Assembly: GCA_024362935.1 (NCBI GenBank)
Contig: JANCRA010000168.1
Span: forward strand, 310,001-374,000
DNA length: 64,000 nt
From: Setophaga petechia
Taxonomy: Eukaryota; Chordata; Aves; Passeriformes; Parulidae
Reading direction: 5' to 3'
In this document: positions 52,020 to 63,263 of the stretch, piece by piece
How the letters are laid out: each line of letters starts with the position of its first letter
How positions within the stretch are numbered: position 1 is the first letter of the stretch
Position numbers and translations under genes: made by a program
The notes under the pieces: generated by a model
Database searches by the model: none
What the model was told of the DNA's origin: nothing
The model's input: the letters and a program-made list of their open reading frames with translations, nothing else

Positions 52020-52575
52020 ACTGGTTTGGCCTCCCATGGACTGGCTGACTGGTCCAGTTGTCGTTGGCAGGCTGAGGGTCTCTTCTCATCTGCTGCTGAA
52101 ACACTGGGGCTCTGTGCTTTCCTTTCCACTGGAAAAGAACTGTCCTTCTCCTCCAGGCACCCATGGACAGAATTGGGATTTCACCTCCAAATTTCCTTAT
52201 ATTCAGAGATTGTTCACATAGCAATATTGCCGTGACAAGTCTGGTTGGCAATGGTTTCACAAGGGTCAGCTCTCATCTGTCCCTAAAACACTGAGGAAGG
52301 CTCGATGCTGTCCTTCCTGTAGGAAAAAAACTGTCCTGCTTCTCCAGGCACCCATGGCTGAGACTGGGATTCCAACTCAAAAATTCCCTATATCCAAAGA
52401 CTGCTCCCAGACAAAATCTGCCATTCCTGACAAGTCTGGCTGGCCTCGGCCTAGTGAGGCTCTCATCTGCCTTCCAAACACTGGGGCTCTGTGCTTTCCT
52501 TCCTATGGAAAAGAACTGTCCTTCTCGGCCAGTTGAGCATGGCCAGAATTGGGATTTAACTTCCAACATTGCCTG
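52020..52575. repeat. ~190-bp tandem repeat, three copies
   Basis: Anchors AAACACTG at about 52098, 52287 and 52475 and AACTGTCCT at 52138, 52329 and 52515 give a period near 188-190 bp, with 10-20 percent divergence. Confidence 0.8.
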
Positions 52576-52579
52576 TTGT

Positions 52580-54610
52580 GACAGACTGGAGGAGATTGAT
52601 AACTCATAACATTTCATGTGTGAGGGAGGAAGGGGCAGGTCCAGCCTTGCCCTGCCCTGGAACCCCAATCCCCCCAGAGCCTCTATCCCAGCCCAGCAGT
52701 GGCTGCCAGTCCCTGGCACAGCACAGGCAATGCTCCACAGCCACCTCTGCACCCCCCAGCCCAGCTCCTGAGGGACCAAATGAGCCCAAGTCCCACCTGG
52801 GGGAAGGGCCCAGGGAGACCAAGGGGTATTGAAGGATGACCACAAGGCAAGCACACATCTTGACCCTACCTCCTCTTGGAATTTCTGTCTGAACAGTGCT
52901 GGAATCCAGGAGTTGGTAGCTGTGTGTGTGCTCCTCTAAATTTTTTTTTCTTTCTCTATCTCTGAGAGAGAGAAAGAAAAATACTTCTTCTGTTTTTGTC
53001 ATCTTGCAAATTTTGATTAACTTGAAATTGAACAGGCTTAGAGTGTGTGAAGTTGAATTAATGCTTTGAGAAGTGTTTTTTTCTTGATTGAATGTCCTAT
53101 AAAGCCATTTTGAAAATTTTTATTTGATTTTCTAAAGTTGCCAGTAAAGGCTGTTTTGTTGTTTTGAGCTCCTGAGAATATCTTATTGATATTTCTTAGT
53201 GCATCTAACTCAGAGTATGCAAAAAATAGGATTTCCCTTTAAATGTCTCCATGAGAGAGTTGTTTGGGGAATGGTAGTCAGGGCTTGTGTGTCCTGTGTG
53301 TCCTGCTTGGCCCAGCCCAGGCAGGGCTTTCACAGCCACATCCCACACTCCATTGCCCAGCTGGAGCCGCTGGTGCCTCTGAGTTGTGCTGCCCCAGCCC
53401 CAGGGACGCTCTCCTTGTCTGCCCATTCCCCCACGCTCTCTGGGCAGGGATGGCCTCAGTGGGGGCTGCTGACATCCTCAGCACCTTGGAGGTTGCTGCT
53501 GAATTTTCCTGCTGCAGAGGCTTGTTCAGCCTTCAGCCCTTGAGTGCAGGAATTCAGTGTCCCAGGGCGCATTAACATTCAGAACACCTTTACAAGCCAA
53601 GCCTCTGGGAATAATTTGATTTCAGTTTCCAAATAATTTGTGGTTAGACGGATTTCAGTAGTGTATTCAAAGTGAATCCATGATATTTAAAAAGACAGTG
53701 AGAAAAGGTTTAGTACGTCCTCTTAGTTTTATTTTCCTGTTAATTTATTGATATGTGCAATCTCCAATTGTCGCTGAATCCAGGTACCTCCTCCTGCAGT
53801 TTGAATGGATATGAAAATCAAGACCCTTCATGGCTGACAATCAATCAGACTCTGTCTCTATCCCCATCCAACCATTTCCCCCATCCAAGCCCTGGCACTC
53901 AGAGCAGCCTTGTGCAAATCTGAGCTCCCTCCAGCCCAGGCTGCACCTGCAGCTTTCAGCTCCTTGGCTCCAACTCCCACCTGCTTTCCTTGGAGAAGGA
54001 GCTGCGTGAGACACAGAGGGATGTTCATTTCTTGTCAGCCAACAAAGCCAAGGGAAGGCACAGCTCCATCCAATGCAAAAGTCATTCTTCTCCCTGACTC
54101 TGCTCTGCCCCTGATCTCCACAGCCTGTCCTGTTTCCTTCATCCCTGTATTGTCAGGGACTTTCTGGGACAAGGGAGCTCTGCTCTGGCTATTGAGGGAG
54201 GTCATAGTGCAGCCCCTGGAGTGGGAACCACAGCTCATCAGGTTTGTGTCATTTGAGGGAGAAGGCACTGCTGAGACTCAGAGGCACAGGAAGTTTCTCT
54301 TCATGCCAACGGACCATACTTGAACAAGACACAATTTAATAACAATCACACTCTTCCCTGAGCTATGTGCAATGTCCCAGCAGTGTCAGATGAGTCCATC
54401 ATCCACAAGTTATTTCCATACTAAAATTAATTTCAGACAAACGTGGTTCTGTGATAGATATAAACACATTTAAGTTGTTGTTTCAGGATGCTCGCCCTGG
54501 AGTGGGGGAAAAACAGCCCCAACAATTCCTGATTTGCAAAGTTGTCAGGGGTGGATGGAGAAGGGAGGTCAGGCTGCTCTCGGTGTTGAGGAAATGCTGA
54601 AACCAGCCTG
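52580..54610. other. No gene recognised
   Basis: Mixed sequence with short ORFs only. A GAGAGAGAAAGA simple stretch lies near 52965-52980. Nothing else is supportable. Confidence 0.45.
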
Positions 54611-54617
54611 ACTCATT

Positions 54618-54860
54618 TCATCTCCTCCTGTCCTGGCTGATCTCCCCTCTTTCCCCTTCCACCCATTGGCTTTTGTCTCCCACCAGGCCCCCCGGTGAAG
54701 AGCCTGGCTCTGTGTTCTCCATCCCCTCCTGGCTGGCACTGCCAGGCTGGGATGAGGAGCCCCTCAGCCTTCCCTGCTCCAGGCTGGACAAGCCCAGCTC
54801 CCTCAGCCTCTGCTCACAGCCCAAGGGCTCCAGCCCCACCTTGGAGGCCCTTCCCAGACC
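54618..54860 (-). mobile_element. CR1 LINE fragment (minus)
   Basis: The minus strand encodes EQRLRELGLSSLEQGRLRG, typical of the CR1 ORF2 C-terminal region, followed by degenerate sequence. Truncated at both ends. Confidence 0.65.
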
Positions 54861-54929
54861 CTGCTCCAGCTGCCAGACATCTTTCCTGCCCTGGGCAACC
54901 CAACCCAGGCCACAGTGACCTGGATAATC

Positions 54930-55410
54930 CCTGTCCTTGATGTCCTGGTCACACAGCCCTGGCCCCTTGTCCCCATGTCAGGCTCTGGGGTGGATCCTGT
55001 GGAACATCCTTTGGTGGAGGCTGTGGCTCCAGGTGGGGTGGGGGGATCCCGGGGGACAGGGACCCTGCTGGGCATGGACAGCATTGGACTTGTTGGGAGA
55101 AACTGTGAGGGGGAGCTGGAGCAGAGTGACCAACCCAGGGACCTGACACAGCCCTGCTGGGATGTCACACAGTCCCTCTGTGATGTCACAGCCTGTTCTG
55201 TGGTGTCACAGCCCATTCTCCAATGCCACACAGCTGGTCTCTGATGTCACAGCCAACTCTGTGATGTCATAGTTGACTCTGTGATGTCAGACCTCTGCCC
55301 TGTGATGTCACAGTTGGCTCTGTGATGTCACAGAGGCAGTCTATGATGTTATAGCTGCTCCATGACCTCACATGACCCACTCTGTGATGTCATAGCCCAC
55401 TCTGTTACCT
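54930..55410. repeat. Right arm of inverted dispersed repeat with TGATGTCA array
   Basis: 54935-55140 matches 49621-49870 in reverse. 55150-55410 is a TGATGTCACAG minisatellite with at least six TGATGTCA-type words, the reverse complement of the 49165-49620 unit. Confidence 0.7.
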
Positions 55411-55412
55411 CA

Positions 55413-55876
55413 TGTTACCAGATGATAAATTGTCTACACCAGGTGAGCTGACACCTGGAGTTTGTTCTCCACAACCCCAGGCCTATGGAAACCACACCAT
55501 GCCCATTGTGTGAGAAGGGGAACTGGAAGTTCACCAGCCTCAGTGTCCTGCCAGCTCAGCCAGGCCCACGGGAACATTGGGATCCACGACCACCAGGGAC
55601 CACCAGAAACACCCCCAGGAAAGAAGAATGCATGGGAAAAGGGGAGGGGAAATATGTTAATGATTTTGGGGAAATTATTATCATATGTGTGTTTAGTCTG
55701 GGAAAATCAATGAATATGTGAGCAAAATACAGAAAATAAACAGAAACTTCCCTGTGCTCAGCATGCACAGCTTTGGGAGGAGCTCTCCCCCGTGCATCCG
55801 GCTGAACAAAGAATGCTGCTGCTTAATGCTACACGGTTGTTAAGGAGTTTTCTGTTTTACCAAATTTTTGGTAACA
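55413..55876 (+). repeat. Solo LTR with TGTTACC...GGTAACA ends
   Basis: 464 bp with perfect 7-bp terminal inverted repeats TGTTACC/GGTAACA. AATAAA at 55735-55740 is placed as in an R region. Likely an avian ERV solo LTR; a family name is not assigned. It lies directly before CR1 sequence; no target duplication seen. Confidence 0.75.
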
Positions 55877-55879
55877 CTC

Positions 55880-57585
55880 CCACTGCCAAGAAAAGCTCTG
55901 TCTGCTGCTGTTCACAAACAGAGAAGGGCTGGTGACAGATGTGGGGCTTGGAGGCTGCCTGGGGCACAGTGACCATGGAATAATCAAGTTTTCAGTGTTC
56001 TGTGAAAGAAGGTGGGGCAGCAACAAAAATTCTACACTGGAATTAGGAAGGGCAGACTTTGGCCTATTCAGGACACTGATTTGCGGAGTATTGAATCAGG
56101 CACTGATTTTTTAAGGGAAACAGCCCTTAAAAACAAAGGGGTCCAGGAAGGATGGACTCATTTCAAGGAAGTAATCTTAAGGGGGAAGGAGAAGCCTGTC
56201 CCAGTGTGGCAAAAGATGAGCTGGTGTGGAAAACTACTGGCCTGGCTGCCCATGGAGCTTTTGTGGGAACTCGGGGCGAAAATAGGACCATCAACTCAGA
56301 AAGTGTATAAGGATGTAGTTAGGTTACACAGAAAGAAAAGTCGAGAGGTGAAAGCTGAATTAGAACTTAACCTGGCAGCATCTTTAAAAAAATATTAAAG
56401 GGTTTTTATAAAAAATAATATAGCAAAAGGAGAGAGAAGGAGAACTTCTACTCTTTATTGGATGCAATATAAAACGTAGTAAATAAAGATAAGGAAAAGG
56501 TTGAGGTACTTAATATATCTTTTGTCTCAATTTTCAATATTAGCATGGGCTGTCCTCCAGACAAGTGCTCTCCTGAGCTGGTAGATGGGCAGAGGGAGCA
56601 GAACAGCCCCCTGGCATCCAGGAGGAAGCAGCTTGGGACCTGCTGAGACACTCAGATGCTCACAGGTGTGTGGGATAAGATGGGATCCATCCCGGGGGGA
56701 TGAGGGAGCTGGTGGATGAGCTCCCCAAGCTGCTCTCCATCATTTACCATCAGTGCTGGCTCAGCAGGGAGGTCCCAGAGGACTGGAGGTGCCAGTGTGA
56801 GCCCATCCCCAAGAAGGGCTGGAAGGGGGATCTGGGGAACTCCAGGCCTGTCAGCCTGACCTGGGTGCCCGGCGGGGTTATGGAACAGATCACCTTGAGT
56901 GCCATCACAGGGCACCCACAGGATGGCCCAGGGATCAGAACCAGCCAGCATGGATTTAGGGCTGGCAGGTCCTGCCTGGCCAACCTGGTCTCCTTTTATG
57001 ACCAGGTGACCCATCTGTGGATGTGGGAAAGGCTGTGGATGTTGTGTGCCTGGATTTCAGCAAAGCCTTTGACACTGTCTCTGACAGCATTCCCTGGAAA
57101 AGCTGCAGCCCACGGCTTGGGCAGGTTCCCTGCTCGCTGGGAGATTTAAGAGCTGGCTGCAGTGGTGGGGATGGTGTTGCACCCAGCTGGTGTCCAGGCA
57201 CTGGTGCTGTCCCCAGGGATCTGTGCTGGGCCCAGTCCTGTTTAATATCTTCACTGATGATCGGGGTGAGGGGATCGAGTCCCCCATTCACAAATTGCAG
57301 ATGGCACCAAGCTGGGTGTGAGTGTGGATCTGCTGGAGGGCAGGACAAGAAGACACAGCCTTAAGCTGCACCAAGGGAGGCTCAGGCTGGAAAATAGGAA
57401 GAAGTTCTTCACAGAAAGGGTGAGTGGGAACTGGAATGGGCTGGCCAGGGAGGAGGTGGCAGAGTCACTGTCCCTCTCCAGTGGCACTTGGTGGCATGGT
57501 CTGGGTGACAAGGCAGTATTAGGGCATTGGTTGGACTTGATGATCCAAAAAGGTCTTTTCCAGCCTATTTGATTCTGTCGTTCTT
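55880..57585 (+). mobile_element. CR1 LINE ORF2 fragment (+), degraded
   Basis: The + strand carries the end of the endonuclease, the linker (GVQEGWTHFKEVILRG), RT motifs (ELVDELPKLLSIIYHQ, NSRPVSLTWVPG, QHGFRAGRSCLANL, VVCLDFSKAFDTVS) and then the C-terminal part (HSLKLHQGRLRLENRKKFF), skipping the FADD-containing middle part, and the typical CR1 3' tail ending TTTGATTCTG. Many stops; a dead copy. Confidence 0.85.
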
Positions 57586-57589
57586 GATG

Positions 57590-58195
57590 GTTGGGACACA
57601 CTGGGGAAGCCAGGGACCACTGTGATATTTCAGGGCCTTGTGTAACCAAGGAGTTTCACCATTTTGACACTGCGAAACCAAGGGAACCATTGGGAGACTC
57701 CAGGGCCCAGTGGAACCAAGGGGCCGTTCTGACACTGCGGAGCCTCATGGAACCAAGGGGACACTGTGACAGTGCAGGATCCTGTGTAACCAAGGGGCGA
57801 CTGTGACACAATGGGGCCTCATGGAATTCAGAAGAACGTTGTGACACTGTGTGGCCTCATGGAAACAAGGAGTCCATTGTGACAATGAGGGGACTTGTGG
57901 AACCACAGAGACCATGGTGACAGTGTGGGACTTCATGTAACTATCAGGCCATTGTGACACTCTTGGGCACCATAGAACCAAGAGGCCACTGTGAAACTGC
58001 AGCACCAATGAGAACATTGTGACATTGTGCAGCCCCATGGAACCAAGGGGACCATTGTCAAATTTTGGGACCCCATGGAACCGAGAAGACCATTGTTACT
58101 CTGCATGGTCTCATGGAACCAAGGAGACCACTGTGACAGTGCAGGGCCTGGAGTGACCAAGAGGCCATTGTGACACTGAGGGGCCCCAGGGAACC
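57590..58195. repeat. ~37-45 bp minisatellite, same family as 51060-51995
   Basis: Units of GGAACCAAGGGGACCATTGTGACACTG. It separates two CR1 fragments and starts at the CR1 3' end. Confidence 0.88.
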
Positions 58196-58690
58196 AAGGA
58201 CATTTTTGCAGATGACACCAAGCTGGGTGTGAATTTTGATCTGAAGGAACATAGGAGTGGTCTGCACAGGGACCTTGATAGGCTGCATCTAGAGGAGGAA
58301 TCCAGCCAGGTGAGGTTTAACAAGTCCAAGTGCTGGGTTCTACACTTTGGCCACAACAACCCCTGCAGCACTACAGGCTGGGGACAGAGTGGCTGAAGAG
58401 CAGCCAGGCAGAAAGGGACCTGCAGGGACTGATGGACAGCAGGCTGGACATGAGGCAGCAGTGTGCCCAGGTGGCCAAGAAGGCCAATGGCTCCTGGCCT
58501 GGATCAGGAATGGTGTGGCCAGCAGGAGCAGGGCTGACGCGCCAGCACTGATCTGCCCCCAGCTCTGCACACAGACATTGCTGCTGCAGCTCCAGAGAAG
58601 GCAGCAAAAGGGGATCACTGCAGAAAACTCTGCTGGGAGATCTTTTAGCTCCTTTAAAGCCACCAAAAGTGCAGCCCCTCATTGACACAG
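58196..58690 (+). mobile_element. CR1 LINE fragment (+), RT middle part
   Basis: Begins with the coding for FADDTKLGV (58200; the catalytic box continues from the repeat boundary) and runs through [16 protein letters not shown] and a [16 protein letters not shown] phrase to about 58550. It covers the part missing from 55880-57585 but lies after it, so it is a second copy or a rearranged piece. Confidence 0.75.
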
Positions 58691-58866
58691 TCTGTGGCCA
58701 CAGGGAAGTAGAGAGAAACAAAATGAGAAATGGCACAAGGAATGACATTTCTTTGTGGACAATATGAAAAATCTAAAACAAAGGAAAATAATCTCCAAAA
58801 TGAAACCAACAAGAAGTATCAAAACCAAATTTTATTACAGGTGATTTTCAGAAATTCACAAGCAGT

Positions 58867-59799
58867 TTAATGTTCCTGAATGCATCCAGTCATCTGTCTC
58901 CACACTGCAGCCTTGAGCTCCTGGTTCCTCAGGCTGTAGATGAGGGGGTTCAGGGCTGGAGGCACCACTGAGTACAGAACTGACAGGGCCACATCCAGGG
59001 ATGGGGAAGAGATGGGGGGGGGCTTCAGGTAGGTAAAAAATGAGGTGCTGATGAACAGAGACAGCACGGCCAGGTGAGGGAGGCAGGTGGAAAAGGCTTT
59101 GTGCTGTCCCTGCTCAGAGGGGATCCTCAGCACGGCCCTGAAAATCTGCACATAGGAGAAAACAATGAACACAAAACAACCAAATACCAAACACAGACTA
59201 ACAGTGAGAAGTCCACGTTCCTTGAAATAGGATTTGGAGCAGGAGAGCTTGAGGATCTGTGGGATTTCACAGAAGAACTGGCCCAGATCATTGCCATGGC
59301 ACAGGGGCAGGGAAAATGTATTGGCTGTGTGCAGCAGAGCATTGAGAAAGGCACTGGCCCAGGCAGCTGCTGCCATGTGGGCACAAGCTCTGCTGCCCAG
59401 GAGGGTCCCGTAGTGCAGGGGTTTGCAGATGGACACGTAGCGGTCGTAGCACATGATGGTCAGCAGGGAAAACTCTGCTGAAATGAAGAACATAAAGAAA
59501 AAGAGCTGAGCAGCACATCCAGTGTAGGAGATGTTCCTGGTGTCCCAGAGGGAATTGTGCATGGCTTTGGGCACAGTGGTGCAGATGAAGCCCAGGTCGC
59601 TGAGGGCCAGGTTGAGCAGGAAGAAGAACATGGGCGTGTGCAGGTGGTGGCCGCAGGCTACGGCGCTGATGATGAGGCCGTTGCCCAGGAGGGCAGCCAG
59701 GGAGATGCCCAGCAAGAGGCAGAAGTGCAGGAGCTGCAGCTGCCGCGTGTCTGCCAGTGCCAGCAGGAGGAAGTGCCTGATGGAGCTGCTGTTGGACAT
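58867..59799 (-). CDS. Olfactory receptor, OR family 14-like, intact
   Basis: Single-exon, odorant-sensing, G-protein-coupled receptor of the olfactory epithelium. The chosen start (59799) gives MSNSSS and 310 residues, the usual length; an in-frame ATG at 59895 would add 32 atypical residues. Visible hallmarks: N-glycosylation site N3, GN in TM1 (residue 40), HTPMFFFLLNLALSDLG (54-70), conserved C95, MCYDRYVSICKPLHY (116-130, the DRY box), KAFSTCLPHL at TM6 and PALNPLIYSLRN at TM7. No stop or frameshift. The family is strongly expanded in birds (gamma-c group). No other OR is in the window. Confidence 0.93.
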   Translation of the reverse strand: MSNSSSIRHFLLLALADTRQLQLLHFCLLLGISLAALLGNGLIISAVACGHHLHTPMFFFLLNLALSDLGFICTTVPKAMHNSLWDTRNISYTGCAAQLFFFMFFISAEFSLLTIMCYDRYVSICKPLHYGTLLGSRACAHMAAAAWASAFLNALLHTANTFSLPLCHGNDLGQFFCEIPQILKLSCSKSYFKERGLLTVSLCLVFGCFVFIVFSYVQIFRAVLRIPSEQGQHKAFSTCLPHLAVLSLFISTSFFTYLKPPPISSPSLDVALSVLYSVVPPALNPLIYSLRNQELKAAVWRQMTGCIQEH

Positions 59800-59829
59800 T
59801 TGCTGTGCATTGGCATGGGGATCTGTAAG

Positions 59830-60965
59830 AGAAGTAATCATGGAATAGTTGGGTTTGGAGAGGACTTTAAATATCCCAGCACAGCTTGGGGGCACTTTCC
59901 CCCCACTGCCTGCCCAGGGCTCTGCTGTCTGGAGCTGTTTCTGCCAGCAGCTGCTTCCCTGTGCCCAGGGCTGGGCCCTGCCAGTGCTGCCAGAGCCCAG
60001 CCCAGCCCTGGGGGCTCAGCTCCGCCATGCAGACCCCTCCCAGCTCAGGCACTGCCCAGGGGCAGCTCTGGCTCTGAAGGTTCTGATGGCTAGAAAAGTG
60101 ACACTGATGCTGCCTGTAAGGAGCCCTGTGCTGATTTCTGTCACTGCCAAGTTTATTCAGATCGGAGAGAATTTTTTTTTTTATTTCTTCTCGACCTGAA
60201 CAGAGAGATGAATATCTGTGCATGATTTCCCATCATGACAACCCAGAGCAGTCGATTAAAAAAGCAGGATTTTCCCTTTTATGCAGCCCCTGCCTCACTG
60301 TGCTCCCTGTATAATCTGCTTGGAAATGTTCTGCAGTTAAATGCCATGCTGGGAGCAGTCCTGAACAATGCAGCATCCTCCCCACACAAGGAGAACACTT
60401 CCAAGCATTAACAACTGTCTCCTCCCACTCAGATCTTGTCCCCCAGTGCTGGGAGCAGCTGCCAGGGCTGGCTGAGAGCTCTCCCTGGAAGGCAGCAGAG
60501 TCCCTGCCCCAGCACAGCGCCCTGGGCTGCAGGACCCTGCTCTGCAGGACAGCCCTGGGCACCCCTGGCTGCTCTGCACAAGAGAAAATCAGAGAATGTA
60601 CTCACAGGCTCTGCAGGCATTGGGATGTTCCAGCTTTAGGAGATGGCTCCAGGAGCTGCAGCTGCATTGTCCTGCAGCCAGAGGTTCCTGTGCCAAGGGC
60701 TGGCAGTGATTGTGCCCCAGGCACTTCTCAGCACCTTCCCAGCCCTGACTGATTGAAGCTCTCTGTGCCTCTGTGCTGTGCCTGGGCTGGCTGCAGGCAG
60801 TGCCCCAGCCCTGCTGGACTGGCAGAAGAGCTGCTCACCAAGAAAAATGTTCTTTTGAAGCTCTTCTTGCTTACCAGGAGCTGCCTCTGTGCCAGAAGCC
60901 CAGCCCAGCTCAGCAGCACAGACACAGCACAAGGACTTGAATGAGCCTCTGGGGCTTTGTGCTCA
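59830..60965. other. Upstream region of the olfactory receptor, no gene
   Basis: GC-moderate sequence; short ORFs on both strands are compositional. An upstream non-coding exon of the receptor gene is possible but not identifiable. Confidence 0.4.
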
Positions 60966-60969
60966 GGCC

Positions 60970-61290
60970 CTAAACATCAGTCCCTGAGAGGGAGCTGAAG
61001 AAACCTCTCCAGAACTCCAAGGCAGAATCCAACTCCAAAGTTTCTTGGACTTTTAATGGGTCCCACGGAGGAACACGACTGAGAAAGTGTCCCCAGGCCC
61101 CAGGCAGAGCAGAGAACTGCAGGCAGTGATGACAGGTGGGGACAAAGAGAAGCCAAGTCTTGGTGCCCTGGGGCACAGCAGCAGGGTCTGTGCCACCAAG
61201 GGCTGTGAGGACACACCTTGTGCTGAGGCCCTGGGGCCTCCTGGCACAGCCCCAGCCAGGCTGGGCACTGTCAGCCCCTTGTCCTGCCCT
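60970..61290. repeat. Dispersed repeat, reverse copy of 49010-49150
   Basis: AAGTTTCTTGGACTTT, GAGAAAGTGTCCCCAGG and ACTGCAGGCAGTGATG match the earlier segment in reverse complement. Family unknown. Confidence 0.6.
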
Positions 61291-61444
61291 CAGCATCCCC
61301 CCCTAGCCCACATCCCAGTGGCCTCAAGGATCTGCTGGAAGGAGTCCCTGGGGAGCCTTGCTCAGCAATGGCCCTGGGGGCTCCTGAATGTTCCCTGCAG
61401 GGACTGCAGGTTTTTCAAAGGACTTTGGCTTTGGCTTTTGCCTC

Positions 61445-61960
61445 GGAGTCTCTGAGAGGTTTGTGCAATCATGGCCTCCAATTATCTGCTGTAATTAGTC
61501 CCTGGAGAGGCTTTGTCAGTAACAACACTCAGTGGGGCTCATTAATACTTCAGGGTACTCCAGTTATTTGAAGGTACTTGGTGTTTCCCTTTTGATCCAG
61601 ACTCTGAGAGAGGTTTGTGCAATCATGGCCCCAATTATCTGCTTTAATGAGTCCCTTGAGAGCTTTGTACTGACATTCAGTGGTGCTCAGTAATGCTTTG
61701 AGCTTCTCAAATTTTTTAAGGTAGTTTGGAATTTCCTTTCCACACTGAGACTCTGAGAGGTTTTTGGTCAATCCTGGCCTCCAATTCTGTCCTCCGAGGA
61801 GCCCATGAGGACCCTGTGTTGGGGATGGACCTCAGTGGGACCCATTCATGTCTCGAGACACCTTCAGGTTTTCTTGTGAGTTTGACTCCTGGAAAGGTTT
61901 GTGCAATCTCCTCTCAGGCCCTGAGGTTCCTGGGCTCAGCTCCAAATGCACCAGAGGGCT
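61445..61960. repeat. ~140-160 bp tandem repeat, about 3.5 copies
   Basis: Units start at GAGTCTCTGAGAGGTTTGTGC (61446), CAGACTCTGAGAGAGG (61600), GAGACTCTGAGAGGTT (61748) and a diverged GACTCCTGGAAAGG (61883). Units contain TGGCCTCCAATTATCTGCT. Non-coding. Confidence 0.8.
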
Positions 61961-62264
61961 CACTAGGATCAGTCAAGTCCTGACAAACCATGGCTTTGCC
62001 TTGATTTCCCTCTTGTCTGGGCCAGTTCATTAGGAAGGTTTCCTTCTGCAGTTATGGAGAAATATTTCCACGAGCTTTTAAAAGATGTGTATTCCTATTT
62101 TAAAGGGTGCCTTTATTGCTGTTCTTACTGTACAAGAGGTGATTGCAGCATTCTGTGATTGATATTGATCCAGGGTCGTCACTTAGGAGGTCTGGCCAGG
62201 TCAGAGAATTGTACTTTGGAGCTGACCCAGTGTGGACAACCTCGCCCCACATTCCCCAAGCTCA

Positions 62265-62658
62265 TGTGAGAAACGATTTTTAGTTTCAAAAATATAAATG
62301 CTTTAATAAGACCTTATCAAAATACAACAGAAGACTGAATAAAGAAAACCATACAGTGCCAGGAGCAAAGGGTTCAGTCACCGTGTCCTCATCTACAAAA
62401 TGGATGTTCTGTCTTTTATACCTCTAGCCCTTCCCAAAGTCTTGTCAATTGACTCCTTCTTCCCTGTCCAGTGGTGGAGCTCACTGTCTTACACCTTGAT
62501 TGGAGGTCAGGTGCTGCCATAGGAACCAGCCGACCCTCCCAAATGCCCCAACCACTGAGGCCATCCTGTGATAACGATGCAAGGGGAGGGGAAGGATAAC
62601 TGTACATCTACAAAACTTCTCTTAATATATATTTAATATTCATCCCTTAATTGTCACA
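62265..62658 (-). repeat. 3' LTR of provirus H (minus)
   Basis: 394 bp bounded by TGTGAGAAAC and AATTGTCACA. TTTAATAAG near 62302 may be the reverse polyadenylation region. The same family as the partial LTR at 37977-38145. Confidence 0.7.
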
Positions 62659-63263
62659 GTCAACCATAGGATTACTCATCCATAACAAAACTCCCTTTTT
62701 TTTTCTATAAGTCATTTTGTGCGAACAATTAAGTAAAAAATTGTCTCTGTCTCTTGAATGAGTCATACCAGCATCTGTTGGTGTGGGCAAGGACAGTGGG
62801 AACAGGAGAAAAAAATCTCAAGTTTTCCTTAGACACACTTATTTGGAATGGACAAAAGGGCATCCCAGAGGTCCAGTATGGCTTTGACTCCCCTCTACTG
62901 TGCCTATGTGGCTGCTACCCTCAGTCAGTGTATCTTAGGGGTGAGTACAGAGGCCATCGTGGTCCTGCCCTCCAGTCCCTGTTGAATTAAAAGACAACTG
63001 AGGAATGATAGAGGTCTGGTAAGGCCTTTTGTCCCCACCTTACCATGCCTATGGGGTTGCTACCCACAGCAGGGCTATGGAGCCTTCTTGGTAGCAAACA
63101 AAGGGGCCAACCTGGTCTTGCCCTCCTTCCTTTTTCTTATATTCTTAACGAAGCTGTCCCATTACGTTTGTCAGTCCCTTGTGTACTTCCCCTCAACAGA
63201 TGCTGGTAATTCTCATTCATTAATACAGGAAGAGTTCTTGAGCTGGTTGGTGGTAGCTTGACT
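62659..63263 (-). other. Provirus H between pol and LTR, env not recognised
   Basis: No env motif is visible; a diverged tandem duplication (62880-62960 and 63020-63120, units around TGCCTATGTGGCTGCTACC and GGCC..CCTGGTCTTGCCCTCC) occupies it. Env appears deleted or replaced. Confidence 0.5.
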
